A DNA stretch of 64,000 nucleotides from Pontederia crassipes (lineage: Eukaryota; Streptophyta; Magnoliopsida; Commelinales; Pontederiaceae). Both the position numbers and the translations under genes were made by a program. This document shows positions 43,302-57,337 of the stretch, one piece after another. The notes under the pieces were generated by a model, which was not told where the DNA came from, did not search any database, and was given only the letters and a program-made list of their open reading frames with translations. The first letter of the stretch is position 1; each line of letters begins with the position of its first letter. The stretch lies in the NCBI GenBank assembly GCA_030549335.1, contig CM060189.1, forward strand, positions 33,875,001 to 33,939,000, in the 5' to 3' direction.

Positions 43302-43700
43302 GTGAGAGATTAAGTCACAACAATGTGTATATCTATATTTATTATAAGTATATACGTGTATGTCTATGTCTATATATGTGCGAGATTAAGTGACAATAAT
43401 GTGTATATGTATACGTATTATAAGTATATATATGTATGCATATGTCTATATGTGCGAGATTAAGTGATAATAATATGTATATGTGTACTTATTATATATA
43501 AGTATAAGTATATACGTGTATTTATATGTTTATATGTGCCCGATTAAGTGAGTGTAATAAAAAGTCGACTACTGCGGCGCTATAGAGACGCTAATGAGTT
43601 GCTAAAATATATTAGTGACACACTAGCGTCGACGTAGCATCTCATATGTGTTAGCGTCCCAATAACGAGATGCTAGAGAGATGCCAATAGTGTCTCTATA
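43302..43700. repeat. Tandem units of about 75 bp, plus copy 2 of the CACTA internal repeat
   Basis: Units starting TGTG.GAGATTAAGT..CAA.AAT recur near 43302, 43378 and 43450. The last continues as the partner of 41161-41395, including TAAAATATATTAG.GACACACTA. Non-coding. Confidence 0.75.
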
Positions 43701-44626
43701 GCGTCAACCATAATTGCGACTTTATTGTGGTATTACGTAAACACTATTGAGCCTCTACTGTGACACTAAAATGGGATAATTGTCTCTTAATTCAACCACC
43801 ATAATTCCATGATTAAGAATATAAAAGTAATATATGTATAATTAAGATATGATATATATTGTATGCATAAGTAACATATATAATATAGGTAACAAATTAT
43901 ATATTTAGGAACACTCCTATGATGTAGGCATATATAAGTAATTATGTAGGAATACATATATATGTTGAAGGTACATATATAATATTTAATTTATTTATTC
44001 ATTAAAATATAGTATAGATAATATATATTAACATATATGGGGTTGCGTCAAAATAGATAACATATAGTTATATAAATATAGATAGCGTATATAAGTTATC
44101 TATTTCTTATTTAACATATATGTTCCTCAAACATATATAGTTATGAGACGTCAAGTAAGTGTTAAAATAGTGTCAATTAAGCATTGTATGTGTTACATGT
44201 GTAGGCAACAATAAGACTATGTCTTTATATTGGCATCTACATAGCGTCGCACTATCTGTGATGCCACGTAGCGTCGCAGCTATCAGCGCTAAACCCGCGC
44301 AAATATACGGTGTCTACAAACCGATGTTCCTATATAGAATCGATATAGCGTCCCAAATCCTGAGACGATAGATTCGCGTTGAACGTTGTCGACGCTACAG
44401 CAATGTTAAGTACTCCCGCGCATTTTCACTCTACCGCGTGCCTCTTTTAGCATCTATTTCACGAAACGCTAAGATAACACTAATGTGACGCTATTGAGAG
44501 GCAAGTAGCATCTCCATTCTGGGAATTAATTGCGGCGCTATAACGACGCTCGTGGCGTCGACATAGCGTCACTAGAAGTTGGGACACTATTTTGCATCGC
44601 TAATCGTCAGTTTTCTTGTAGTGGGA

Positions 44627-47600
44627 GCTGAGAGGCTGAACTGGTCACGCTGGAATAATCAATTGGCTGGTCACTCCAACTTGAGATAATCCGAGAGGTG
44701 GAGCTCATGGAGGATGACTCAATCATAATCTGAATGCTTAAATCCATAGTTTCGAAGCGAGAACGGAGAAACTAAAATATCCCTAACACGAGAGTGATGA
44801 GAACCTATATTTTATGTTTTGATGATTTGTTTGTAATCACCCATCTCCCTTCTTCATGTCTGATTTCTCCTCCTTCTGCAATAAGGCCCTTGAGAAGGGT
44901 ATTTGTGAGACAGTTTAGCAGTGAGCCGAGGTGTTAGCTAACTGTATTAGAGAAACCAACGAATGAGATGAGGGAGACTGAGCTCAAGCCGAGAGGGGAG
45001 AGTTCAGGGGAGTAGTCCTATATGTGCTTGAATCTGCAGTCTCGAAACGTGAGTGGAGATGCTAAAGCGATCCTCAATGCAAGAGTATTAGGATCCATTT
45101 TCATGAATTGTTGATTTGTTTGCATCTAATTGAACTGAATTTCTTAGGCATAGCTAACTACTGTTCATCCCTAAAAAAAATTTCCTAGTCTTGACCGTTA
45201 ACATCATCCGTGAGTTTTGGATTCATAGTTCTGTTTTTATCATTTAACCAAAAAGCTAAAAAAAAATACACAAAACGAAAATCACAAAACTGTTACATTT
45301 CTGCAATATTGATTTCAGCAATCTTAGCTTACTTCTCTTACTATCAAAATCAGATTCTCTTCTTTTATTATTACATAAGTCTAAAAACAAATACAACTTC
45401 TCTCTCTATGGTTCAACCCTGATCTATACATCGACGATGGTTGTATACTTGCAACCTGAGAAGTATAGTTGAGATTATAAATTTAAAACTTATTTACATT
45501 CTGGTAAAAGGGAATCCGATCTTCACATACGTGTATCTAGTATGCAAATACCGACTATTTCCCATATCTGCACAGATTTCTCACAACAGTGGATAGCGAT
45601 TTAAATAGCGGCTGATGATTAGCGATTAGCCGTTCACTTAAGATATTAATAAATAAGTATTTGATAAACTTAGCGATGAAATTAGCGTATGTATATAAAA
45701 TGATATAATTGGACATACAATAAATTATTCAATTCAATCTCTATACAAAATTTATTAAAATTTAGTAAATAAATCATTAATATCACAATAAAATAAAATA
45801 AAATTTCACAAGTAAATTTGTTATTAAATTATATAAAAAATATATTTACAATACATTTTATATAGTTCATACATGATATGAAAATATTAATTATTAAATT
45901 AATTTCTATATCCATTATTAATAAGCAAACATTTTGTAATTAATTAAATATGAATATAAAATAAATATAGTTGAATGGAGATAAAATAAAAATGATAAAA
46001 TAATAAGATAAATCGATAAAGGAATAATACATTTGAATAAGGATAAAATTGGAAAAAATATAAACCTCTCAACGCTAAAAGCTAAATATTAGTTAAAGTA
46101 GCTTTTCAATATTTTCATTCAAAACGCTAAACTCTATTTGATCCTTGAAGACATAGAGTTGTGATCGGAATCCAGGTACTATTGTCGGAATGTTGAACGA
46201 AAGTTGAAGAGTTTTACGGTAAAGGTACATATGAATTTCATATTCATTTTTGGATGTTATTTTTTAGTAAAATTAATTAAATCAAAGAACATTTAATGAT
46301 GGTCTAATATGTCCTATGATTAATGAAGAGTCCAATAAGTTTACATGTCGAAAGAATTAGCTAGGACCCAAAAGGTTACTCAAAGTTAAAAAATAATTAG
46401 AGTTTCGTTATGTAGGAACCCCACCAAAGCTCACCGCTCTTGTTCTATGATATGGCCAAAAAAAATTACTCGTCAGTCATATACCTACTTTGAGTTTTTA
46501 GTTAAAATAGAAAATGGTGTTCGGGTATTCAACGATCAGCCGTAACGGCCGAACTCAATTCATGTCATCCAACCCAGATTTCACAATTGATTAAAGAAGT
46601 CGAAATGAAACAAGACTGATTTTAAAACGATCTATGCCGCTACAATACCCAGCTCGACTTTTGATGATTGTTAAAATGTTTTAATCTATCGTTGAATGAG
46701 CTCTTTAATCATGTCTTTGATCTTATTAAACTGAAATATCAAAGATAGATAAGTATGTAAGAAAATAAAAGCTATAATACATGGTTTATCATGTGCATTG
46801 ATTGTTAAATTCAAAGTGAAGAAGTTTAGTAAGTATCCTAAAGTTTCGGGTCTAAAGTTGATCCCCACCTCTGGTCTTAGCTTGATTCACCATGATATAA
46901 ATATATGTAAAAGTGTCATGGTGTAATGCATAATAATTATTAAAGAGCGCTGATAGGTCAATACATATGATGTCTATAGAAAGTTGTGTCTAAAATAAAA
47001 GATGCAGTGCAACACACCAAAAAAGTCAAAATGATTGCATAAGAAGAGAGAAAGAAAGGAAGAAATAAAAAAGGAAGAAAGGAAGGAAAAGTTAAGTAAA
47101 AAAACTTATTATTTAATTCTTTTGGTTATTTGATCATTTATGAAACTATTAAAGTTTATGTTACTTCTATTAAGCAATATATTCATTTGTATCATCTTAC
47201 TTACTAAGCGGTATTGCTCATGAAAGTTTTATTTTTTGTATTTGAATCTAAAAAATAATTGAACTGATAATTCAGGATGGGGTTATATACAACAACAGTA
47301 TTTGTGGTGATATAAAAATGCACATAGGACTGAATCATTACAACCCTTTATTGTCATTTAATGCAAAGTTATTTGAAAATAGTTATCTTTTGAGAACTAG
47401 TAGGAAAAAATTTAGAAAATTCAATTTCACACTTTGTTAGAAAGTTGTTTCGCTTATGCACTTTATATAAGAAGATAGTTATTTATTATTTGATAAAATT
47501 AAGTTGATTGGTCAATATCTAAAAGAAACAATTGTAGGTAATGTGATTCAAAATAAACTCAATTATCACGTGGAAGGAGGGTGGAATTTCAAACGTTACA

Positions 47601-48153
47601 AATAATAGTTTGATTATTTGATAACACTTAGCAATTTATGAAGAACTATTGGCGACACAAATAATGCACTTGATAAATATGTCTTCAAGTATGATGATTA
47701 AATTAACAAATAAATATTTGAATAGTGTTAATTTCCTTTTGGTGAATGTAGAGAGAAAAGACGACTTCATATATTTTTTCTCATTCTAAATTGAAAAAAA
47801 AACATGCCAAAGTAAAAACTCTCCTATTTGGTGCTTCCTTGTTGTGGACTGTAAGTGATATTAGTGGATCTGAGCACGTGAGGAATCAAGGAGGAACGTT
47901 TAAAGTCGAAGGAAATAACTCGAAAGGATCCCGAATTTGATAGAAAGGTGTGATATCGGAATCTAAGTAATACAGATTTGATTCTTGAGAGCTATGCATG
48001 TTATTAACAATGACTTTGGGTTTAGGAATCATGCTAATGTTGGGTAGCATAATGGCCTCTTATTATTGTTTATGAAAAATGGACTCTCGCTAAATTTAGA
48101 AGAGATTGTTTTGGTTGATCCATGTGCTAAGATTCATTCTTATGGTTGTCTAG
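44627..48153. other. AT-rich intergenic DNA with diverged local repeats
   Basis: Two related stretches at about 44700-44860 and 45010-45150 share T.GAATC..CAGT.TCGAA.CG.GA, then GAGA..CTAAA, and TTGTTGATTTGTTTG-like ends. 45590-46145 has inverted similarity (AGCGATTAGC, AAACTTAGCGA against TAGCTTTTAGCG, GAGTTTAGCG) and may be an hAT-type MITE. No gene is supported in 46150-48153. Confidence 0.5.
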
Positions 48154-48161
48154 ATTATGAT

Positions 48162-49211
48162 GTGTAAATTTCACTAAATATCCTCCAACTTTACACGTTT
48201 TTTCAGTTCTATCCTCCAACTTTAGTTTGTAATCAGATTTCCCTCCAACTATTAACTCGTTTCACCAACTACCATTTTCACTGGGTATAGACAATTTACA
48301 TGTCATTTTGCTTACGTGACAAGTCATTAAAAAATAAAATAAATATAAAATGTTAAAATAATATAATACATTTTTTAAAAATAGGGGTGATGCCCCCTCC
48401 TCTCTCTCTAGTCACCGGCGATCTCGTCGGCAAAGGGAGGCGTGAACGACGCCCCTCTCCCTCTTGCCGAGGAGCAGCTCTCCACCACCCTTGTTGGAGA
48501 AGCCAATCCCCCTCATTCCTGACTCGCCGAGCAACCTCCTCCCCCCATCCCCTCCATCGCGTTCGCGACCATCCCCCAACTCCTTCGGCATGCACCTGCT
48601 CGCGACACCATCCGCTGGCGAGCAACCTTCCCCCGTCCCCCGGGAACCCACCACACTCACTCCGCCAGCTAGCACTCCCCAGCTTGTTCGGCGAGCACCC
48701 CCACTCCTGTCCCCATTTGTCAGCCTGCAACCACCCGCTTGCGACCGCACCCCTACCGTCAGCTAGTGGCCCCCATGAATTCGGCGAGTAATCGTGATTG
48801 CCGGCGTCGCCGTCGACACCCCCCTCGCTCCTACCCGCTGGAGAGCATCCTTCGCTCATGACCCCATCCGTCGACTTGAACAACCCCCACTTGCGACCCC
48901 ACCCCCTCTTCCGGCCACCCCCCGTTCACATTTCTCCTTGCCGGTGAGGTCGCTAGTGATCAGAGAAAGGGGAGGGGATGACACCCCCTTCTTCTTTTTA
49001 TTTTTTAACTATTATATTATTATTTTGTATTTATTTTATTTTAAAATGGTTTTTCACAAAAGCAAATGACCGGTGAACTGCCTATATCCGATAAAAAGGA
49101 TAGTTGGTGAAACAACTTAGTAGTTGAAGGACAATCTAGTTATAAAGTAAAGTTGAAAGATAAAGTCGGAAAAGCGCTAAAATTGGAGGACATTTAGTAA
49201 AATTTACCTAT
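48162..49211. mobile_element. Mutator-like element with long terminal inverted repeats
   Basis: The two ends match in inverted orientation over more than 200 bp: TAAATTTCACTAAATATCCT, then TTTCACCAACTA, GACAATTTACATGTCATTTT-like and AAATAAAATAAATA on the left, against TAAATTTTACTAAATGTCCT, TTTCACCAACTA and AAATAAAATAAATA read in reverse from 49208. ATTATGAT occurs at both flanks (48154-48161 and 49212-49219), an 8-of-9 match to a 9-bp duplication. The interior (48390-48930) is GC-rich with degenerate repeats of the GGCGAGCAACC/CCCCC type. No transposase is seen. The open frames inside (48353-48883 minus, 48387-48791 plus and others) are compositional, though captured gene sequence is possible. 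Confidence 0.82.
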
Positions 49212-49219
49212 ATTATGAT

Positions 49220-51433
49220 CCATGTTTAATAAGATTTTTGAGATAAGGTCAAGCATGTTTTAGGCCTAGTTATGGTTCTATGATTCTCCATTATCAATGA
49301 AAATATTTATATTCAAGGAATAAACTTAATAAGGCCTATATATTTGATGATTATGTTTTTATGCAAATGATTACCCATAAGGAAAGCATATTGCATGCTT
49401 AGATTTACGCCATGTGATGCTTATGTATTTCTATAATTTGGATTGAAGAAACGACTCTTATGATGAATGATGATATAGATATGAAAATGATGATTAATAA
49501 TGGATTTATGTTACTTGCCTGAAATTTGATAAATTACATGGAAATGAAATTGATGGCGAATGACCCCTGAACCATTCGGTATGTTAAAATGTTGTTTCTA
49601 TATGCTTAGGAATGTTTGCTATTTGAAAACTAATTGAAAATCTAAGGATTTCATATTGACCTACGGTTCTACCATAGAAAAATAGGTGATCGATATTAGT
49701 ATCAAACATCTACTCCTCTCCTACAGAAGAATATATGTTATCATACTATATTCCCGGTCCTTATAGTAGGCATCCGCTCCTCTTCTACAAAAGAATCTAT
49801 GATAAAACCTTGAAATTATATGTGTTGATGTCTCTTATAAACAAATGTATGTCCTAAAGATAAAGAAAGTGTCTCTCTACAAGATCACCAGGTTAATTGA
49901 ATATTATATTGATGGATTTAAGAAAAATAAATGTGAACATATAAGATGAAGATGACACACTTATTGTGAAAACTTTGTTCATTTTATCGTTTATTGTAAA
50001 AAGACTATTACTTTGAAAGAAGTTAAATATAGCTTCCATGCCGATGAATTTTGACACCAATCACTAATATATTTGTAAAAATCTAGATCATAACTTAAGA
50101 AGTGCAAGCTATAATTCAACAAGAAAAAAATCCAAAGGTCGTACAAAATTATTGCAAGGAATCATACCGTTGGAAGGACTATCTTAAGAAGAAGGTCATG
50201 GATGTTGTGGTTATACATGAGACTAGAGAATATGAAGATAATGATTAGGTTCTAGTTGCTAACAATTGAAGATATTTAGAGGAAAGTTAAGTTATTGAGG
50301 TTTTCCTAAATGACACAACATTCAAACATTCACTAAAATAAATTATTAGAATTATAGTTTATATGTATAATCTTTATATTTCATTCAAACATTCATTAAA
50401 ATAAATCTATCAAATTAACTTTTCAAATTTTATTATTACTTTAACTCCATCCAAACAAACTCTCAACTTATGTGTCAATTCATCTATTCAATAAGAGATT
50501 CTAGATAGCTCATGTCTATAAATCACAAGAGCAAATCAAAACTTTCAAATAATGAAAAGTCACATTAAATTCAATAGCCAGAATATGTAGAAATTAAAGA
50601 GTAACTAAAAGATGTGACATTAAATATTATTGTTAGGCATCGTCAGAAACAACATATCCTTCTTAGTGATATGGCTTAGAGTATATTGTTGCCTATGCAT
50701 TATAGGTTGCTAAAGAGCCCATAAAGTTTCCTACCTATAGGAATACCATACGTAGATTATGAGCAAGAAAGAAGCATTGTAAGAAAGAATACCTCTTCTG
50801 ATAGCCTAGAACAAAGGACAACAACAACAATGAAATATGGCTTCGATAGAGGACAAAACCAACAACTAGCTTGGAGGAAGGTATTAGGAGGTGTCATGTC
50901 TCTAGGAGGAAGAGAGAGACAATGTTTTAGGGTTTTGGCAATTTTATTAGTTACATGTTAGATCGATTTGGATATTCATATATAGATCTACATTTTAAAG
51001 ACCCAGAAGGACGAAAGTAATATGCCCCATCCCAATCTTCGAAGTAAGATGTAGGGGCCACAATTTCTCCCCATCCACCTTCGCGTGACAAAATTCTCTA
51101 TAGTTGATGGCTCCCTAAGGAAGATTCGCTCATGTATACCTAAACCTTGGGCAATATTGTCAAGGCATGCTTCTTATATTTTGGGATATCTTTATAGATC
51201 ATGGAATATAAAAAAAAAAGTATTGAGCATTCACAAAAAAAATTAATGTGACTCAATATGAAAATGAATGACTAATCGGGGTTCTTAATTGGGGTAAACT
51301 TAGATAACATTCACTTGTTCAAATCCTCATAAGGAAACATAAAAAAATTTAATTATTATTTAGACACTTAATTTTGTTTTGACACAAAGTCTTGTTAGTT
51401 GAAGCAATAAGTAGTCTATTTGAAATATATAAC

Positions 51434-51482
<49 letters not shown>

Positions 51483-52179
51483 TTGTGTCATTTATAAGGA
51501 TAAAAAAGTAACTGAACAAAATATAACATTTTCGCTCCTTTTTTTCTCTTCTCCACTTCATTTTGGAGTTGAAAAATTGATTCATGTTTTTCCTCCTTTC
51601 CACTTTTTTCTCCTCCATTCCGTCTTAATCAAACAAGGGGAAATATAAAATTTTCCTTCTCTTTTCCTCCTTTACCTCTCTTTTCCTTCAATCCAAAAAG
51701 GGGCCAAGAGTGAAATTAGAACATCAAAATAGAAATCTTGATTCCCATGACATAATGATGAGCATGAAATTTTGAAATGTTTCACTTAATCCAATGTTTC
51801 TTGGTTGCCCATTCAGTTATGCATTGTCCTTGGTAATTACAAAACAACAAGAAAAAAAGTCTATCTATAATATGCAGAAATTGAACTTTTCATTGGGCCG
51901 GTCCCAATAACTAATCTACTTTGTTCGAACTACATTGGCCAAAACTGTAAACAAAAGCATCAAGAAAATGCTCATGGGCCTCCTTTCAACAAATAGAAAA
52001 TCACAGCCATAAACAAAGTATTAAATTGTATTTAAAGTCATTATTTTTCCCAACAATAACTTTTTTTAATGGAATTTGGCCATGCACAGTTTCTTTTTTG
52101 TATGAAAAATTCATTTATTTTGTGTGCCTACATATACTTGTTCACATCAGTGAAAAGGGCTATGAAGAAGCTAAAATTA
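49220..52179. other. AT-rich intergenic DNA, no gene seen
   Basis: Short stretches such as 49540-50240 and 50680-51200 have a less AT-biased, old-retroelement look, but no frame or domain is recognisable. A 44-bp TA microsatellite lies at 51437-51480. Confidence 0.5.
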
Positions 52180-52441
52180 TCCACCACTTCTTATATCTAA
52201 ATGTGTAATGATTATATAACTGGAACATTTTTTTTTTCAGATCGAAGTCGAGCTACTAATTGCCCGAGACAAGCTACATGATTCTTGCTACTTATATATC
52301 ATATTGTTCTCAACATACATAAACTAAGAACATCTATACATATTAATTTCAGCAGCTCGATGCAGGGTGCATACATACATAGACTTTGATGCAGAAATAT
52401 TACAGTTGACCTGTGGAAACATCTGGGCAAACTTAAATTAT

Positions 52442-53787
52442 TCACTCAGGAAGTGGGATATCTGCAAGATCTTCTCTGTAGGGTACTATCTCATTCCCTC
52501 CTCTTATTCTTGCCTGGTCAAAACGATCAGACATTCCCTTCTCCATTTCTATCTGCGAGGCAACACAATCGGAGGTGTTTAAGAAGGTGACTGCAGTATC
52601 CTTCCTGAAGGTCAAGTAGATGACTGCACAGATGTAGGCGGCAATCAGCGGGAAGACGATGATGCCGATCAAGACAGTGCCGGCCTTCGGTAGGCTGCTG
52701 TGAACCAGCCAATCGACGAAGCTGGTGATCAGGAAGTACATGTTGATCCCTATGATGCCCAAGCCAAGAACCCATGATACAACAATGATCTGCATGCACC
52801 AATTAAGTAATGTAAGTGAATAGTATATATATTCTTTTTCCTCAGTCAAGCTGGTGATATATATCTTGGCTTTCTGATTGTACTTAACGCACATATATGG
52901 AGTTCTTGTGGGGTCCCATTTTGGTCCGACTGCTGCTGAACTTGAGGAGGGGGATCAGAGCAAATGGCAGCTCAAAAGAAAGTATCATCTGTATATATAA
53001 TTTCATTGGTTAGATAGCACAATCAAGAGAGAGATAATGATTAATTATATATGGTCAACTAATTATATCATTACCGATGCTATTATGATGAGCCTTGCAG
53101 CTCCAGATGAGCCAGCAATGATAGAGACGATAAGACTAGGAGCGATAGCAATTAGCCGAGTCAGGAGATTCCTTAACCATTTCCTCATCTTAATGTCCAA
53201 GAATCCCTGCCAAGCCATTAACCACAAGAAACACAGTTCATACTTAATCATGAGCATGCATGCCTTGTACAAGAAACATGAAACTAGCTTAGCGTATTCC
53301 TCCTTTGTCAGGGATAAGTTTTTACTAGTATATAAAGTCAGGTACCTGCATGATGTACTGACCGGCGTATGTGCCGGTAATCGTGGAGCTCTGTCCGGAA
53401 GCAAGTAGTGCGATTGCATACACTGTTGAACTCGCTCCTCCCAAGACGTTCTGTAAGAAGAGTTCATGCTCAGACAATTTTGACTACTAAATAAATAAAT
53501 GATTCTGGTATCCATAGAAAGAAAAATCACCTTGAGCAGAAAAGATGCAGAGTCGAGGGTGAGATCGCTGCATCTGTCAGCATCCTCCGGGGAGAGGTTT
53601 GTGGCTGAGCAGACAGTGCCAGAAACCGACACAACTGCGATGTTGATGAGCAGAGCCACAAACAACGCGAACCCACTTTCCCAAAGAAAGTATTTGCATG
53701 CTTCCTGTTGACATATATATACATAAAGGAGAGAACACATTAGGAATCAATCAATCAATTGTAATTATTCTCACCGAAAATGCATGC

Positions 53788-53822
<35 letters not shown>

Positions 53823-54438
53823 ATAAAATGAATATGCTAAGCATCTTTCGCTTAGCACTGTGTGTCAACCATTTATATCATATCTAATGGCTCAAACCAG
53901 ATCTCCTCCACTACCATCAAAATCTAATCCAAAGGCTCATATTCATCTCGCCGGATGATGCAACTCCTCCCTCCCTTCCTCTCTCATATTCTCTCTCCCC
54001 AGTGACCTTGATCTGCACCCCGCATCGAGAGATCGGGGAGAAAGGGGGAGAGAGCAGAGGAAGAATCGTAAGGTCACCGTCGCATCGCCTCACCTCGCTG
54101 TCGTTGTCGCTTCGCCTCGCCGTCGCCATCATCGGAGGGGAGATCAAGAGTGAGAGGGAGCGACGTGTCAAAATCTCACCGGCGACCCTCACGCTCGCAC
54201 CTCGCCGTCTATCGGAGGGGAGATCAGGGAGAGAGCATAGGGTGGGATCGGGAAGTCACCATCATATCGCATCGCCTCACCATCATCATCGTCGGAGGGG
54301 GACCGGGGAGAAAGGAAGAGAGATGGGGAGTGAGAGAGAGCTCGCTAATATATCGCGAGATGACGTCAAAATATTATGCGCGAGGATCTCAACCATCCAA
54401 TCTAATATCAACGATTGAGATGTTGCTTCAGCATATCC

Positions 54439-54507
<69 letters not shown>

Positions 54508-57018
54508 AATTGTGTGTAGTTTTAAGTTTCTTTCTGCACTTACATTGATTCCTTTGACAGAAGGTGGTGTCTTTCTAGAGAGTACCAAAGCCGAATGCAA
54601 AAACAAGTTGTGCCTGAGAAAAACACACACACATGAACATAAGCAAAAAAGTTATATTACTCAGGGAGAAGGTGATCATGTCATATCTTTTCAGTGTGCA
54701 TGTTAAATATATAGTTGATGTACATGTACGTATAGACGTGGCACTTACGGCATGACGAGGGCGCCCAAGAGAGCAATGGCGTCTCCGGTGGCACCGGTGC
54801 CCTTGAGCCTGGGCACAAAGAGGCCCTTCAGCACCTCGTTTGCCGGGGGCTTCACGTAGCTCAGTTCGCCGAAATAGCAAGCCGCCATGACAAATACCAG
54901 AGCAGAAATGAACAACTCCAGTTTCCGGACCTGCACAAAGTTAAATTGATCAGCAAATAGTAAATTACAAGACGTTAATTGTAAAATACTAAGGTTTATT
55001 CGGACAACTTGATTAATGTAATAAATTAGTAATTGATTTAAGCTAATATATTTTACCCCATATCTCTGAAGGCCAAGAAGTAATAGGGTGCTCAACCCTG
55101 TGATCAGAACCCCACCCCAAACTGGAATATGGAACAAAATGTTGAGTGCGAAGGCTGTCCCTATGACTGCACCAAGAGTCAAAATAATTCATTTAGATCG
55201 ATTCATAAAGACGTCGTTGACACGACCATCCATGATTTTATTAATTCTTCAAAAGATAAAGTTATTGCATTAAGCTTAAAAAGATTAAATTAATTAATTA
55301 ACCTTCAGGGATGTCGGCAGCGATCACAGCGACCTCAGCAACAATCCAGAGGCAGAACTTGACATACTTTGGGTACTCAGCTTTACAAAGCTCAGCGAGA
55401 TGTCTCCCTGCATATTAAGATAATTCATAGAATCAATCGTCTGTAAATTTATATGATTTTTGTTTGATAAATCACGATTAACATGAAAAGAAATATTACT
55501 TATTTGTTACCTGTTGTTACTCCAAGGTTTGCTGCTAAAGATTGAATTATCAATGCGAACACAAGCCCGATTAGTATGACCCAAAGAAGCTGTCAAATTA
55601 TTAATTTCAGAAACAATGAGAACAATTGATTAACCTCAGATTGTGTGTGTGTGTGGACTCATAGCTTATCACATGATGCAGCTTTAATCCTAATTAATTG
55701 TCTATGAGGTTTGGCATTATGCTCAACTTCAATTGCTATATAAAATAATTCGGTTTCCTTTTGCAAACTTAATTTTTCATAAAACCTTCAAACTTCCATA
55801 ATATTTAGAAATGAGTTCCAACAACAATAGAGTTTGCTTATTGGAGTTTATTAACCTCTATATAATTGAGAAATACCAGAGATGGATAGTTAATTCTATA
55901 TGTAAATGAAGAGATTCAAGTTCTATATGTAAATGAAAGAATTCAAGTCATAGACTGCGTTTGACAATCGAAGTTAGGTGGAACCACTTCCGCCTAGTTC
56001 CTCAAACAATGTGATGTGACTTGGATGCGAAATCAGACCGCATTAAATGAGGGCAGAACTAAGATCAGGTGACTCTAGATCTACTCATTTTTTGGTAGAA
56101 CCAGCTCATTTCTTTTTTTCATGACTTTTTTATTTTAAAATCTTTTTTCCTTTTATAGTTCTTTCTTCTTTTTATATTGCTTATATAAAAAAATTATTTA
56201 TTATATATAAAATATTTATAATAAAGGATTAATATAATATTATTTAGAAATTAATATTTCATTAAATATAAATTATTAAATGTTTTATATTTAAATAATA
56301 TATTTTAACTATTTACTTTTAATAAGAAAATTTAATTTATACTTTTATTTTTATTTTTAAACAAAATTATATTTTATATTTATAATACTTATTTTTATTC
56401 AAACACCTCACGAAAATTAATCTATCATATCTATTTTTTCTATTACATCAATCATTTAGTTCCTCATCATTATGTTCCACCTCATTTGAACACATCATGA
56501 ACTAATTTATCAATTTAAGTGTTCACAAAGATTTTAGAAGAACCGTGGTACGTTGCCAAACGTAGTAGTATGGAAGATATATATTTTTTAAGTATCACTC
56601 TAATTGCTATTGGAGTTGAGCTTTGGAATTTGGAATTTGGTTTGTAACCGAGTTTATTAGTACTGTATTTTTGTAATATATTATAATTATATTTTTACCT
56701 TACTAAAATTAAGTTCTTCTCTGAAATTTGAGGTTTCTAATTATATTATAATTAAACTTCTTCTCTGAAATTACTTCATCTATCAATAAATCCGAATTTC
56801 TCTGCAATCTCTGGCCTAGATTTCTCTGCAATCCCTCAAATCTGAATATAATTCTATTGTTGCCCAATTATGCAATCTAATTAAGGGGGATGAACTTGTG
56901 AGATCGTGAATCTCATGTATTTACGTTCATGTGTGATATTCTCTTCGTTCGACGTCCCTGACGAACTAGAACGATAATATATAAATTTACAATAATATAT
57001 AGACTTTCATACCATCCA

Positions 57019-57057
<39 letters not shown>

Positions 57058-57148
57058 ATGCGCAAAGATGAACGAAAATATTCATGACATATTCTCTCGT
57101 CTTTTTGCTCCTATATTATTAACAAACACAGTTATTTGTATATTCCTC

Positions 57149-57197
<49 letters not shown>

Positions 57198-57283
57198 AAA
57201 GATGAACGAAAATATTCATGACATATTCTCTCGTCTTTTTACTCCTATATTATTATCAAACACAGTTATTTGTATATTCCTCG

Positions 57284-57337
<54 letters not shown>

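Larger units (their letters stand above)
36783..44623. mobile_element. CACTA (En/Spm-type) DNA transposon, 7.8 kb
   Basis: The left end is CACTACAAGAAAATCG. The right end on the reverse strand is CACTACAAGAAAACTGACG. Perfect 3-bp target duplications GGA lie at 36780-36782 and 44624-44626, the CACTA hallmark. Both ends are packed with subterminal motifs in both orientations (AGCGTCTC, GAGACGCTA, AGCGACGC) at 36800-37230 and 44220-44600. No intact TNP2-type transposase is seen. Degenerate minus-strand coding remnants occur at 37480-41012. A second CACTA-like element is nested at 41448-43043. Probably non-autonomous or dead. Confidence 0.93.

Noticed and set aside
48353-49069. Several overlapping ORFs of 90-176 codons
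   Set aside because: They lie in the GC-rich core of a Mutator-like element, are open on both strands and have no recognisable domain.
54002-54630. ORFs of 114-138 codons in NRAMP-B intron 8
   Set aside because: They fall in the TA-flanked inserted element and the adjacent microsatellite, and are not conserved in copy A.
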